DNA from: Prosopocoilus inquinatus
Taxonomy: Eukaryota; Arthropoda; Insecta; Coleoptera; Lucanidae
Reading direction: 5' to 3'
Length of the DNA: 64,000 bases
Assembly (NCBI GenBank): GCA_036172665.1
Contig: CM069875.1
Span: 23,157,806-23,221,805, forward strand
Positions 1-13,100 of this stretch are shown here, one piece after another. The notes below the pieces were generated by a model that ran no database searches, had not been told where the DNA came from, and saw only the letters and a list, made by a program, of their open reading frames with translations. Every line of letters starts with the position of its first letter. Within the stretch, counting starts at the first letter, position 1. Both the position numbers and the translations under genes were made by a program.

Positions 1-754
1 TAAGTTTCATTTACTGTTTAATCTTGCACGTACTGTCGAATCAGCATCCTAGGCCCAGGTCTGAGAGCGTGGGAAGTTTAGAAAAAACAAGGCAAAATGG
101 CTTAGTTACACCATCTAGTTTCGAGAGCGTCTTGAATAGAAGCACGACCTAGGTACGCGGGGGGAAAGTCGCGAGATAATTCATAAAAAACGTTAACATT
201 TGACTTTGCAGTCATTAATTCGCGGACCTTCTTTCAGCTTCAGAAAAGCTCGTGTTTCTTCCTCGTACCAGGTGATTTTAATTTGGACTTCAATTTTAAC
301 TTAATTTTTATTTAAAATAAGAGTCAGTAAATGTTCCCCAAGTTTGAAATTCGCTTACGGAAGGCAAAAGCTTTCCCCGTGTAGTGAATTACTGTGTACT
401 TAAAACCGTCCGAACTGTGTATCATTATTTTTGCTTTATGTAAAATAATTGTATTTCCTTAAGTTTTGTTTTGGATTACGAGAAGACCTTTCGATTCAGT
501 TTGGTAAGCTAACAAACCGCTTGAAAACTAATCACTGCAATCGAAAGTTCAATCCTTGTCTCTCTTCCCCTTTTTTTTAGTTATTTTTTATGGATAAAGT
601 TTGTTTTTCCAGTCATTTTCTTTTCTTTTGTATTTTGTTTTTTTGTCATTTTAGTTTTGTTGTTTTATTTCTTGTTTTCGTTTTCTTATTTTTTTTAATA
701 GACTGGTTAAAATTTATCAGACTCTTTTATTTATTAATTTTTAGGGAGGAAGGA
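1..754. other. AT-rich intergenic DNA, nothing recognised
   Basis: I see no gene, RNA or repeat here that I can support. A T-rich block at about 570-750 gives a short ORF of mostly Phe/Leu codons, which is a composition artefact. The hammerhead element begins directly after it. Confidence 0.5.
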
Positions 755-1060
755 TTACATCGCAATTGCGAATAAATTGGACGAGTCGTTTTTGGTTTGC
801 AGTGGGAATGTCGAGCTATGTCTCTGCTGACGAAGCCCCAATCAGGGCTGAAGCAGCTGTACAGAGGCTGCTCGATGTTTTCATTGCAATCAAAAATGAT
901 TTGCAACAAAACTTTTAAAACTTTCATTATGCTTTGACAGCAAGCATGGCCGCCTTGCATGGTGGACTTATTAGATAACAAATCAGCTTCAATTTGTCTA
1001 CCCTATTGCAACGTCAGGTCAAAAAGCGATCGTAGGATGTCACTGTTTTATCTGTTCATC
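755..1060 (+). mobile_element. Hammerhead-ribozyme retroelement, copy A
   Basis: About 306 bp homologous to the elements at 35.9, 36.85, 43.7 and 50.6 kb. Order on the plus strand: unique left part (ACATCGCAATTGCG), ribozyme (811-875), conserved right flank ending GATTTGCAACAAAA, the linker TTTCATTATGCTTTGACAGC, then the X segment (from AAGCATGGCCGCC to TTTTATCTGTTCATC). In copies C and E the X segment precedes the ribozyme; here it follows, so this copy spans a head-to-tail monomer junction. It is the most diverged of the near-complete copies. No target-site duplication was recognised. It codes for no protein. Confidence 0.8.
811..875 (+). ncRNA. Type I hammerhead ribozyme (copy A)
   Basis: Outer stem I TCGAGC (811-816) pairs with GCTCGA (870-875); inner stem I CTCTG (822-826) pairs with CAGAG (862-866). 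The catalytic box CTGACGA is at 827-833, stem II is AGCCC/GGGCT, and G12-A13-A14 is at 850-852. Position 15.1 is G instead of A, giving a G-U wobble with U16.1. Stem III is the short CAG/CTG. Predicted cleavage follows GUA, between 861 and 862. All invariant core bases are present. The fold is read by eye; activity is inferred. Confidence 0.8.
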
Positions 1061-1431
1061 TAAATTTGAAATGTCTACGACAACCTGTATTCCAGTTTTA
1101 ATTAGTCAGCGATTCTAAATAAATTTCTAAATAAATTGCGGCGATGCCTTAATCTTTTTATCAGGTATCTTCTCAAAATATACATATTAAATTGTTGCGA
1201 ATGGTCAGGTATATATTTTAATCCTCTTGTAAATTTCGGCGATGGATATTTAATTATTGTACTCAGAAATTAAAAAAATTTAAATGAAAATAATTTAGAA
1301 ATAGGGGTGGTAAGCTTTATACATGATATTCCACTTACAGCAATTTCTTTCTTGTCCCTTTTGTAATTAATTTTTCAAAAAAAAGTTTCAAATGAAAGTA
1401 TGAAATATTACGAAATATTAAAAAAAAAGCT
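1061..1431. other. AT-rich intergenic DNA, nothing recognised
   Basis: A short stretch between the hammerhead element and the FLYWCH relic. No ORF, repeat or RNA was recognised. Confidence 0.4.
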
Positions 1432-1824
1432 TTGTTGTATAGAGAATATTCTGTTTGTTTCGGGCGTTATGTCGATGATTCTAAATTAACGGGTTTTTGC
1501 ATTTTGAGATTTCTCAGTGATGGAAAAATTGGACAATGCACTGCAAAACTATATACGATTGGAGAGAGTTCTGATCGAAGATTGTTAAGAAAGAATGTCG
1601 AGCATAGCCATCAGGTCGATGCCAGGAAAATTCAAAAACAAATTATCAGTATTTCTTGCAAACGTAAAGCTACGGAAGATCTTTCGATAAAACCTTTAAA
1701 AATATGTTACACTACTTTAAAAACAGTACCAGTGCTTGCCCTGAATGTTGCGGATATAAATGACATTAAAAGACTATTTACAGTGCTGGACGACGAGAAT
1801 TTCCACCATTACCAAAATCAATAA
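1432..1824 (+). pseudogene. Degenerate FLYWCH-like zinc-finger ORF, TE-derived
   Basis: The ORF opens at a non-ATG codon and runs 130 codons. Its middle matches the second half of the FLYWCH/MULE-associated zinc finger of insect transposon-derived proteins: a Gly-Gln-Cys-Thr-Ala-Lys-Leu-Tyr-Thr stretch followed by an E-H-S-H pair (the family's C...HxH ligands), then a basic segment with KRKATEDLS. The N-terminal first cysteine/Trp part is not clearly recognisable and no initiator Met is present. I read it as the remains of a FLYWCH-type gene or transposon accessory ORF; an exon of a larger gene is a less likely alternative. Confidence 0.45.
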
Positions 1825-2674
1825 TGGATATTCACGCTGCTTTGGACTCAACACAGTAGACAACAAATCTGGGTTAAAATTTCGTATAAAATAAATGTAA
1901 AATAATGAAGATAGTCTAATAATATTTTAATGTATAACAAGAAATTTAACATTATTTTGTAATTCCTGTGAAATTATTTATGTCGATGTTACATTTTCAT
2001 ATTGTACTCCTTATTTTACGCAATTATTTACCATATACGGTTAAATGTTTATATTTCGGAAGAGTCTTTGATTTTAACGAAAATTTGGGCATTGGCTTTA
2101 TCAAGTACTTATGTGTCGTATAACACGACGAATGCATGTGAATACTTTCATGCCAACTTCAATTTTTATAACCATCCTCTATCTCCATCCAAAGTGATTC
2201 ACACCCCTTAATTAAGTATCGGCCATTCAAAGCAAATATCTCCTCATTCTTTTCCTCTACCTTCTAAATTTCAGTTCTGTAAAGGTTTATGAAAAATTCA
2301 ACCTGAGGAGAATTCTGGATTTTTCAATTTTATGCGCTCAACTTCGTTTTAATTTATTCAATGAATTTAAATTAATTAAATTTTGTCGTCTTAAATAGCA
2401 AATAGAATTTTTATACCATAAAACAGTAGTAAAGTGGCAGTTATATAAAAAATAATGTGACAAATGGTATTGTTTAAAAAAATAAATAAATTTATTGTTT
2501 GATTCCCTTTCGGTTTTGATGCCATCATCACTAGTTTTCAATTCAAAACTTATGTTGAAAACCACTGATGGTGATTCCTGATGGTGATTCAGTTAAAAAC
2601 ATAACGGTAAAATGTAATATGAAATTCATTTGGTAATAAATTTCGTGTGGCTATAATGCACTCCAATGCACTTC
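1825..2674. other. Intergenic, no recognised feature
   Basis: AT-rich DNA. Around 2560-2590 a 13-14 bp unit (CTGATGGTGATTC) is repeated twice. Nothing else could be supported. Confidence 0.4.
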
Positions 2675-2830
2675 AGTATGAACAATAGGCCGGAACGGAA
2701 AACCATGATTGTAAAATTTGAAAACGCCTGTATCTGGAAAAGCGGTCTACCAGCATATTAATAAACCATACAAAAATTGAACTCGATCGGACTTCATTTA
2801 GCGGTGCCCCAACCATGTCTTAATAGACGG
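2675..2830 (+). repeat. Dispersed repeat, inverted relative to 5440-5570
   Basis: This segment (with GAAAACGCCTGTATCTGG and CTTCATTTAGCGGTGCCC) matches the reverse complement of 5440-5570 at roughly 80% over about 140 bp. The two copies bracket the TIR element at 3192-4995. The class is unknown. Confidence 0.6.
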
Positions 2831-3191
2831 GAAGTAGACGGGAATCTGTTTTATCCTACCATAACAACAATCAGCGTGGGTTCACATACAGTCTTAGGGT
2901 TCCTGGACGAACAGGATGGCCACCGCGTAGACATCTGTAATTTACTGCTGGAACGACCTTCAAATTTCACGAATACAGGTAAAATCATTTGAAAGGCCAC
3001 TGTGTGCAAAAGGCCGATTTTGCCATGATAGTTTTCAATCTCCAAAACAAAGGCCGGTACACAATTCAAAATTCTACGACACATACGTTGGTTCGAGAAA
3101 AATAGAAAAATACGTGAAATTCTTTTTTTCATCATAGACAGCTACGATTTGATATTTGAGATCTCATAATAATTATATAGATATAAGTATA

Positions 3192-4995
3192 CAGGCTGTC
3201 CATTTTTCGAGCCCAAGCATGGGGATCTCACTTATCTTAAGACATACGAGGTCGGTTAAATTAGGCCAAAGTTGCGTACTTTCATGCTAATTGATAATCT
3301 GAAAAGCAATTTAAATTGTTCCTTTTCTAAATACTAAAATTTTTCATTTTCGTTTCTATTTTTTAAATCGAAAACCGATAAAGCTAGACATATATAACTT
3401 ACACATTATTAAGGCACTTTTTTACGAAAAATCTAAATCTGTCATTACATTTACCCGAGCTGTCAAAACTGCAGAGGTATGACTGTCAACTGTCTTTTTC
3501 TTATGGGTGCCATATTGGATTTTCATATTTCTAAATAAAGATTTTTTTCTCCGATTCTAGCAATGTATCACACATTACGCTTGATTTGACTTTTTGACCA
3601 AAATTTCAATTTTTTTATTTTTACAAAGAGCGCTATGGAAACAAGATTTTGTCACTTATGAGGCGTTACCTTAATCAACGGAAAACGCGGAAGAAATTAA
3701 AAATCACTTTTTCATCACTCAATTTTTATAATATTCTTATTGCAAACAACCCCTTTAAGTACAAAACAATTCTTAGGGTTTAACCAGATAAACTACAGTC
3801 AATTTTACATACCACACCAGGTTGAGAATTCTGAAAAAAAAACATAAGAATAGTCATTGGAAAAACCATATCCATAACCCCACAAAAAGTATCTTAAACT
3901 TTGTAACTTTTTGTATTATAAATTTGTGTTTCATTGTACCTACCCATCAGAAAATAGTCAGTGGGAGATAAATCTAACCCTCTGTTGGCCAACCGATGTC
4001 TCAGTTATTTCTTTTTAGAAAACATTTTAGTTAAACAATCAGCAACTCAGGTGTCATGAGAGAGCAAGCCATCATGTTGAAATCAACTGTTTATTAATGT
4101 ATTTCATAAGAAACGTTTCTTTACGAAAATTTAGGTCTCCGTTTTCAGACAATGATGATTTTTATGTTCGCTGTGTTGCTTGAACAGCATCATTGGCGAC
4201 TTTGTATTTTGCTCGTCGGCAGCGGATCATATCACTATTTGAAGGAAAATTGTATTTCCTTCTAACTGGCTTCTTATAAATGCACAAAATTTTATTCGTC
4301 ATTCATTATCGCCGGGCGGAAGAAGTTCCATTTTTTTTTCTTCATTCTTCATACCACTTAATGTGGTAGCTTTGAAGCAATTTGGTTTGTTGAGCTAGAA
4401 GGATTATTTTGCACTGAAAGCATGAGTTGTTTACAATTAAAATATTATGACTTTCGAGCTTTTAGAATTTCTTTCGCGTTTTCAATTGATCTAGCAGCTA
4501 GCGCCATTTAACCGTCAACATCTTGATTGTTTCCATAGCGCCCTTTGTAGAAATTAAAAAATTGAAATTTCAGCCAATAAGGCGAATTAACCATAATGTG
4601 TGATACATTGTTAGAATCGTAGAAAAAATCTTTATTTAGAAATATGGAAATCCAATATGGCGCCCATAAGAAAAAAAAGTTGACAGTCGTATCTCTGTAA
4701 TTTTGACAACTCGGGTAAATGCAATGCCAGATTTAGATTCTACGTAAAAAAAGTGCCTTAATAATGTGTAAGTTATAAATGTCTAGCTTTATCGGTTTTC
4801 GAATTAAAAAATAAAAACGAAAATGAAAAATTTTAGTTTTTTCTCAATATCTTCAAAACGAAAAAGAATAATTTAAATTGCTTTTAAGATTATTAATTAG
4901 CATGAAAATACGCAACTTTGGCCTAATTTAAACGACCTCGTATCTCTTAAGATAAGTGAGATCCCCATGCTTGGGCTCGAAAAACGGACAGCCTG
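3192..4995. mobile_element. Non-autonomous DNA transposon with ~460-bp TIRs
   Basis: The left end reads CAGGCTGTCC and the right end GGACAGCCTG, each bordered by TA (3190-3191 and 4996-4997), the usual Tc1/mariner-type duplication. The arms run inward from 3192 to about 3650 and from about 4530 to 4995, and keep long matching stretches (for example GCCTAATTTA, TTAATAATGTGTAAGTTATA and ATGTGTGATACATTG on one arm with their complements on the other). The ~880-bp centre has no coding ORF. A mobilising transposase must come from elsewhere. Confidence 0.75.
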
Positions 4996-5439
4996 TATAA
5001 AAAGAAAACATTTTAATTTGAGCTGAATATATAATTTTATTTATTATTTCTCGACGTTTCGTAGAACTGTTTGTTCTTTTGATTAAACTGAAATGTTAAG
5101 GAAAGTAAATAAAAGCTATATTTTCAGTCGAATTAAAATGTTTTCTTTTTCATATTCTATGTTAAGTTTAAGAGTTAATTTAACTAATATTTTAATATCA
5201 AATAACGTTTCTTTTTGTGTGGATTCCTTGTTATCTTGATTAATATTTTTTTATTATTATTTTCAGGGGTTTTCCTATTTTTTGCCAGTTATAAGACACC
5301 ATATAAAAACTTTTGTAAAGAAGTTTGAGGTTTTGTTTATAACTATTATAAGACAGAACAAATTAACAAAAATATATAAATAAAACACAAATGAAACAAA
5401 AATTTCTAGCAGATCCCACACTTCGTGATGTTTGGAGGT

Positions 5440-5570
5440 CCGTGGGCGCCGCTAAATAAAGTCCAATCAATTTTTTTATGGTTTTTTAATAGTGTTGTAG
5501 ACCACTTTTCCATATACAGGCGTATTCAAAATTTTAAAATCATGTTTGTTCGCTTCGGCCTAATGAACAA
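5440..5570 (-). repeat. Second copy of the 2675-2830 dispersed repeat
   Basis: The reverse complement contains GAATACGCCTGTATATGG and TTTATTTAGCGGCGCCCA, matching the copy at 2.7 kb. Confidence 0.6.
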
Positions 5571-7168
5571 CCCTTTAATCAGCGATATTTAATTTTCCTT
5601 ATTACAGCTGTAAATAGGTCCGTCGCTAGATATCAATTAACGAATCAAACGATTCATGTGGCAAATTTCTAGGGGCGACAAAGCGAGATGAAATTTACTC
5701 CCTAAATTCTATAACTCCACGATATCTCGTTAAATAACGAAAATCGTTAAATTTGCCCAATCAGTGATTAAATACTACAGAATTATTGATTAATATATAT
5801 ATCCTAAAACGACATTTGCTACTGCAATCATAATTCAAATATAATATTTTAAAATAAGCAACTGCATGATGTAGTTTTCCATATTTCTGAAGCAAATACG
5901 TTTCAAAGGCAAATGCCTATTAGGCAGAACAAAAGATGGGTTTTTACGAACAGTCGAACTCTACCAAATATCAAATAAAACATAAATATCAAGTCGTTTG
6001 CATTAGGGTTATAGACTTGATTGGCATTATCTTACTTGATACGGTTTGGAAAGAGCTTGTCAGATTCGTCATTATTCCAACCTCGTGCATTTTTAAAATA
6101 ACAATACTATGTTTCATTCTTTCTAAGCTAGTAACTTACTCCGACAGTACAGTAATGGCGTTGTCTGATTTTGATTTTGCGCATAAAGAATTTCATTTTT
6201 CGTTTCTGAAATCTTGTGTGTTTTTCTTTAACTCTACATAAAATGTATGTTTCAAGGTACTTTAATCATATCAAATGCAGATTAATGTAACTAAAACTTA
6301 TAATTTACACGTAAATCAAACACATTGTCAAATACACATCGTCAAATTATCAGGCAACATAAAATCTGAAATTACCAACAAAAATAACAGATTATTTCGG
6401 AACCCTCCGAAACAAGTCAAACATCAATTACATCTAGGAACTCTAGTATCCATATCAATCCACTCGAAACAAAATTTTACGCACTAGTCACACATTTTAA
6501 AATTCATGTCAATCTACAGGATGAGTCAAAGGTCAATTAGTATGCATGTAAAATTAAATTTTATTATACGAACGAAAACTGGACGATACAAAAATATTAC
6601 ACCTAGCTTTTGTCATCCAGTTTCACTCACCCAATGTGAATCCAGAAATTTTAATTTTATGTTCGGCTACCATGTAGACAGGAGCGTCGGGCGACATCGC
6701 CGGACCCGAGGAAAAATTGGACCTGATTTTGTAGGAAGATGATGTACGGGCTCCAGTGAAGTGACGTTCTAGACCTGTAAACTTCGGGCTTTAGGAATTT
6801 CACCCCATCATCCCCCGCCCTCGACGCCAGTGCATGTAGAAGCAAGGTCTATACTGTGATGTTAAACATTCAGTTGATAAAAACAAAGATACAGGTTTTT
6901 TTTGGAATTAATTGGTTCTTGACACATTTTGTACATTATTTATACAATAATTTCTGCCGTCAAGACAAGCTTGTGACTATTTTAAATATTTTTAAGCAGC
7001 TAATTTTTTTTAGTTAATCTATATAAAAAAAAGTTATACAATATAGGTACGTTATTTTAAAGTGTAAAAGTTTCTTTCCGAAGTAATTTGTTGTACTGAT
7101 TCAATATCTTCGCCCCAATTCGCTTTAGTATCGGCTCTGGGACATGTATGTAATTGTAAATCGATGCA
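5571..7168. other. Intergenic downstream of the mu-crystallin gene
   Basis: No gene could be supported. A locally GC-rich patch at about 6660-6840 has a short minus-strand ORF without recognisable homology or flanking splice sites, so I leave it uncalled. The 3' UTR of the minus-strand gene should lie in about 6900-7168. Confidence 0.4.
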
Positions 7169-10100
7169 TTAAATCGTGGACTTAACTGAATTTGCCATAT
7201 GCTTGTTGTAAATCATTCGAGCCATGGCACAATCTTCGGCAGCCATACCTAAAAAAGAAATTTAGTGAAGGTCAATTCACAATAGTTTTTCCTACAAAGA
7301 ACAAAATAAAATAATAGTGCAGAATATTATCGCATGATTTTGTGTATTTATGAATTAGTTAAGTAATTTTACATAATCGTATAAGTAGTAACTATTAGCT
7401 TACCGAGACTTTGAAAAACCGTGATAGTATCTTTATCTGGTTTTGATGTAGCGTCATTGATTAAACTACCAATTTCTGCCTTAAATTGAACACCCGCGTC
7501 TATTAAATGCGAAAGCTCATCTCTAGCTCCAGGAAAGTTATCTACGTAGACATACGCATTTTTGTATATTGACTCTTCTAGTTCTAAGACGTTACTACCA
7601 GCACCAACAGCTACAATACACAGTCAAATTTTCTTTCACATCTATTGCAAATTACGTTTTGGAAATTTTCATACAGTCATGAAGTCGTTTCTCTTACCAT
7701 TAATGTGCACTCCTTTTTTCAAATAGGCCATTTTCAAAAAGGGGGCCGTTGCGTATGTAGCTGTCACAATAACATCAGCGTTTTTAACACATTCCTCCAC
7801 GTTATCAAAGTTGATATATTCACCAGGATAATTAGTATCAGAATTCAGTTTCTTGACCACCTCTGCCCCTTTTTCACTGTTGCGATTCCAAATGTGCACC
7901 TAAAACTTTTTTTCAAAAATGCAATATTTACAGCCTAAACAAAATTCGCACTTCTTCGAAATGAAAAATTTTCTGGAAAGCGATTGCGTGAGTCGTTCCT
8001 TGAGCTCCTGCACCGAGAATCGCTAAGGTATTGTTCTTTCGATCAGAATGACGCAAGTGGAGGTGTTTGGTGGCAACGGCGGAAGCTGCGGCCGTCCTCC
8101 AAGCTGTTATTTCCGTTCCAGCAATTATCTAAAATATTTTGAAAAAATATAAGAAAACATGTTATTTTTAATTATTGTTGACGTAAAGATACGCTCCTTG
8201 TCCCCATATAAAGTTCAAACCTGCAGTAAGATCATAAAAGGCAAAGTCTTGCTGATCACTCCATCTAGGCTCTTTTGAATTTCTTTTTCCTAAGACTACT
8301 GTAAATTTATATAGCGCATTTTTAAAATAAATGCAGAAATTTTAACACAAGAAGTTTTTCAAGATTACGAAATAAATTAGAATATACAGGGTAAGTCACT
8401 AAACGCAACTTTTTCATTAGTTCATTTACAGAATGAAATAGAATCTTTTTTATTTTGCAGAGAGTTTCTATCTATTGAGTAATACAACTATAACTTAAAT
8501 TAAACTTAAATTATTTTAACACATACAGGCTGTTTCGTTAAATAGTGACAGCACGTAGCAATTTTTTTTAATAGAACAAAACTTTATATTTTCTTATAGA
8601 AAGACGTGATGTTTGATCTTCTACACAGTGGTATGCGAAAGATTTATATTTATTCATTGAAATAAATTAATGTTTTGTTAAAAATGGTCTGATTTTCTAT
8701 TTCACTTTTAATATTTACTACAAATGTGTCTCTTATCGTCCAAAGATGGAAATCGGTAGTGTTATAGAATACGATGAATAACCTAGATATATGTTCTTTA
8801 AGTTTATTTGTTTACCAAACAATCAAACCTATGCAATTGTCAGATTTTTAAACTGTCGTTTTAATAGAACGTCCCCTATAATCTATAAAATTCAAAAGTG
8901 CTTGTAGGGGTAAGGAGGAACAATAAGTCTCAGACTTACCTCAAGTTGTTCTAATACCAACTATTTTTATAAAATTTCAACTGAAAGTATTGGAAAACGC
9001 CAAGGTAAACACACACAAATGTTAAGCGGGTGAGAAAACCATATAATATTTCAATACAACTGTCAAGTCAAATTATTAGCGCTTTTGATTGGGGTGCACT
9101 ACGTGCATTGAGTGTATCTTCAACTCGTTTTAACTTCATGAAATAAAACGAGATGAAGACACACTGAGTGCACATAGTACACCACAATCGAAAGTGCTGT
9201 AATTTTTCTGTCAGACGACACAATCAACACATACTTCAGACTTTTCATTTCTGTCAGTATCTGTCTAATAACTAAGAACGTTTTTCGTTGCCCCTAGGGG
9301 ACATAGAAAGACCGCGACACATACGTTTCTGATCATTTTCTTTCGTTGACCCAGTTGGACACATTGTTCGAGAGAAAAAAGCCCGTTTACTGATGTAGTT
9401 TATTAATTGATACACCAGCAATCTTAAATTTTATTGACTTTATTTCTTTTTAGAAATAGATACTGTGTATGTGTATTGTCACGTTTGAAAAAGATTATCA
9501 AAATTCGTTTTTTCTTATTTCTGGAATAACACAAAATTAAATGAATGTATTTTTAGGTTTAATTGACAAGTTTACGTAGTGAACATTTCGCAAGTATGAT
9601 CGTCGAAGCGACGTTTAATCTCCACGGAAATTGTCTAACATTAGTTACCGTCTTCTGCTTAGCTCCCTGATACGGGAGCGTTTAAGTATAGGGAATTCCA
9701 TGCTGACAACTGACACCAAGTCGATTGAACTTGCTTTAGGAATGCTATATAAGCAAATCATGTTTCATAAAGCAACTAACGCGCTCGCAGTCGATGAGAC
9801 GCTGACAATTTTGGTGCGTTGATCTTTGGACTCGGACTTTTAGAATAATATGGAAAAAGCACTTTGTCACATCCTAGTAGTATAAAAACGGAGACTTGTA
9901 AATCAGGTAGTTAGCGATCGATTAGTGAGTTAATCAGTTCAGTTCAGTACGTCGGACAATTAATTGGAGGCAGTCAGTGAGTCAATGAACTTATTTGTGA
10001 TTTGTCTGGCCTCGAGTATAGTGCGATTCTTTTGAGTTAAAAAGCGTTTATTTTTAACTCAAAAGAATCGGGCTTGCGTCAACCGTAACTTACCGCAATT

Positions 10101-13100
10101 CAGAAGCAGGGTTGGTTGTTCCCTTGGAGATTATGGTGTAAAGAAGAGATGCGTAACTGTGCCTACTCAGCGGAGACGGCGTGGGGGGAATTCAAAAGGT
10201 GTTACGATTAAGAGCGCCATCCAGCAAAGGTTACACAGCCCATAAATATTAGTGATACATTCCGTTGGTATACCCGAAAAGTAATTGAACGAGTAATACA
10301 AAAAAGAGAAAAACCCAGTGGTGTTTTTTGACTCCCTCCACAAAAGTATACGTACCAACAAAAAGAAAAACAGTAAATAAACTGTTTGCCCCAAAAATAG
10401 TACGTTTATTGACGCACACATGTGTATATTATGGGAAAGTGGACAACCCCGAACAGGCCGTAAAGCTGTCAATACTATTCACGGCCCAAACCAAAGAGCA
10501 ATGACGCATCGACGTGAATATTCTCGTGCTTGGTAAAATTTAAAACATGGAACGTACTGAGCGAAATGACTAAAATAAGCATCGCTAACAAAAGCAAAAC
10601 AGAGAAGCACTTCGAAAATTACATAAATAATAAATTTTCGTTCTCTGAGTGAGCCAAAACTATTAACAATAAATATGAAAAATGTGAAGATAAAATGTAA
10701 GGACTACGTTACGCAGCAAGCAAAGCGTCTCTTCCCGCTGAATTCGTCACTGAAAATTTCTGTACCGGACCCCACCACTGGCAAGATGCAAGCACGTGAG
10801 ATGGCGTCACGAACACGTTTCAGAAAGGCGGGGAGAAAAGCATAGTCTTATTCAAATTCCTCCGGGACGAGATGTCAATAGAATGGTCGCGACAGCCCAA
10901 AGACGGTAACGTCTTCCAACAAACGCAATTGGAGAATGCAACTGCTCTTAAAGTTCAAACGACGCTCACGAGGTTAAGTGGAGTGGCAATCACCCAACGC
11001 CGATTTGGCCGGTAAAAATGTGCCCCGGACTACTTTCTACAAAGAACATAAAATGCAGAATTAACGATCTCGAACAATAAACGCACGTGGAAAACAAACA
11101 AATAACAATATGGAGAAGGAAATGGCACTTACCTCGCCGTTGTTTCAGCAAACCGGGAAAGGGTTTTCACGACCATCACATCCGCAGAACACGGTCGCCA
11201 ACTTGTCGGGACAACAATTAGCCATGTGTGAGCATCCCTACGACACGATGGGGTTACTGCTCGTTTCAAAAACACTTTAGATTCACAACACTTCAAAGAT
11301 GTGAAATATACCTGAACTGTACCGTTGTTCGCCATCAAGAGAGAGAATCCTCCACTGCGGTCGAATTTCTGTCCATCAACTACCACCATGTCCTTTACAC
11401 GCATGCACAAAGGGAAGTCCACCTGAACGTAACGATTAAAGAGAAATACGAATGTAACAAAAAACCAAATTAAAAGAATTTGTATTTATACTCTATTTTT
11501 TTATTGATAGGCGGATTTATATAACGTATTACATAACTAACAGACGACAAAAAATTTCAAAGTTGACCACAATCGTTACTAACTAAAATAAAATAAAAGA
11601 ACACAAATAACTAACTAATAGGAAATATACTATAGGTTATTCCTTATAACCAATTTTGATCATTAGAGAATAAGGAATACTTTGATAGTGAATATTAGAA
11701 AATCAGCAAAATATTAATTTATTCTTAATTGGTTAAATAAATATGAATTTTATGCATCCCACCGTACAGACCCTCCTGCTCCATTTAAATAAACGATGCC
11801 AATATTTTACGGAACACTTTCAGAAACAAAAAATCTCATTCTATTCTGGAACCCTCGAAGAAAGCGAGCTTAGTAACACACCCTGTATTTTCGAATTGAT
11901 TCAGTTTTTAGTGAATCACATTAAGCTTTAGGAAACAGATTAAAACTCACTTTTTTTACTTCACTGTGACGGATAGAATTTCGTGTGACGTCACGAGTTA
12001 CTTTCGCGGGGAGGAAATTTCAAACTGCGTATAAAATGGGAACGAGGCAACCTGCTATAATTTGTTCACAAATTAAAAGTCCACTGGCGGTGTTGCCTTG
12101 TGAAAAATACAACCGACGACACTGTCCTGGAAAAAATTGGTAACAAAAAGGTATTTTTCCCGACTAACCGGTTACGAATAGCATGGTTAGCAGTAGTGAC
12201 GTTACGCTCACGAGAATACGTCACGGTTAGTAAGATTCGCCAAAACGAAACGGTTACGGTTACAGGTTTTCTGACGGTTGCATTTTAAAATTTGACAACA
12301 GTCCAACAATTAATTGTGTATTTAACTATTAGAAAAAAAGTTGTAATTGAATCAAATTGAGGTTAGCACGCGGAACGACGGTTCTGTGTGGAACTCACGG
12401 AATAAGAGAGAGACAGCAACGTTACATAACTCTCTGACCGGGTTAGGAAAAAAGTAACCGCAGTAACATATATGACGTCACATCAACAGTTACCGGTAAA
12501 TCACGAAAATGCAGTGGTCATTTATTTCGCCTAACCACTCGTAACCGGTTAATCGCGAAAAGTCACTTAATATTGGCAAGTGTTTGAAATAAACGATAAG
12601 GTTATACGATAAACTGACCAGCCATACTGACAAGTAGTGTTTGAAATAAATGACAAGGATATGTGTTCTGAACAGAACATAGATTCTAAATTTAATAATT
12701 ACGATAGATTCATGTTTTCTACCTTAACGTTCGTGATGAATTTTATAACAGACAAGCTGTAATTATCCATTGTGTCAGGTACGTACGAATTTTTTGTAAA
12801 AAATACGTAGGCAGATATGTAATTACATTTTTACATTTGCAGAGACAGAAAAGAACGAGAACATAAGTTTAAAATGTAACATTAAACTAATGAAATTATA
12901 TAAACAATCTCCAGAACCAGGAGGAAGTAGTTACGAACCATCAGACTCAAGTACTTGCCGGTTGCTTATCTGCCGCACAAGTTTTTTATTTCAACACAAA
13001 CGTTTATCGAGTGTTTCTTTTATTTTAACATTTAAAATATTTCTCTGCTTTCCAGGTATTGAAATGACTTGTTAAAATGAATATAAATGCTATAATACAG

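Noticed and set aside
590..775. Phe/Leu-rich 61-residue ORF resembling a membrane peptide
   Set aside because: It is a by-product of a T-rich tract, has no homology, and runs into the hammerhead element.
6657..6845. GC-rich patch with ORFs on both strands, possible exon
   Set aside because: No family resemblance, no matching splice partners and no conserved domain.
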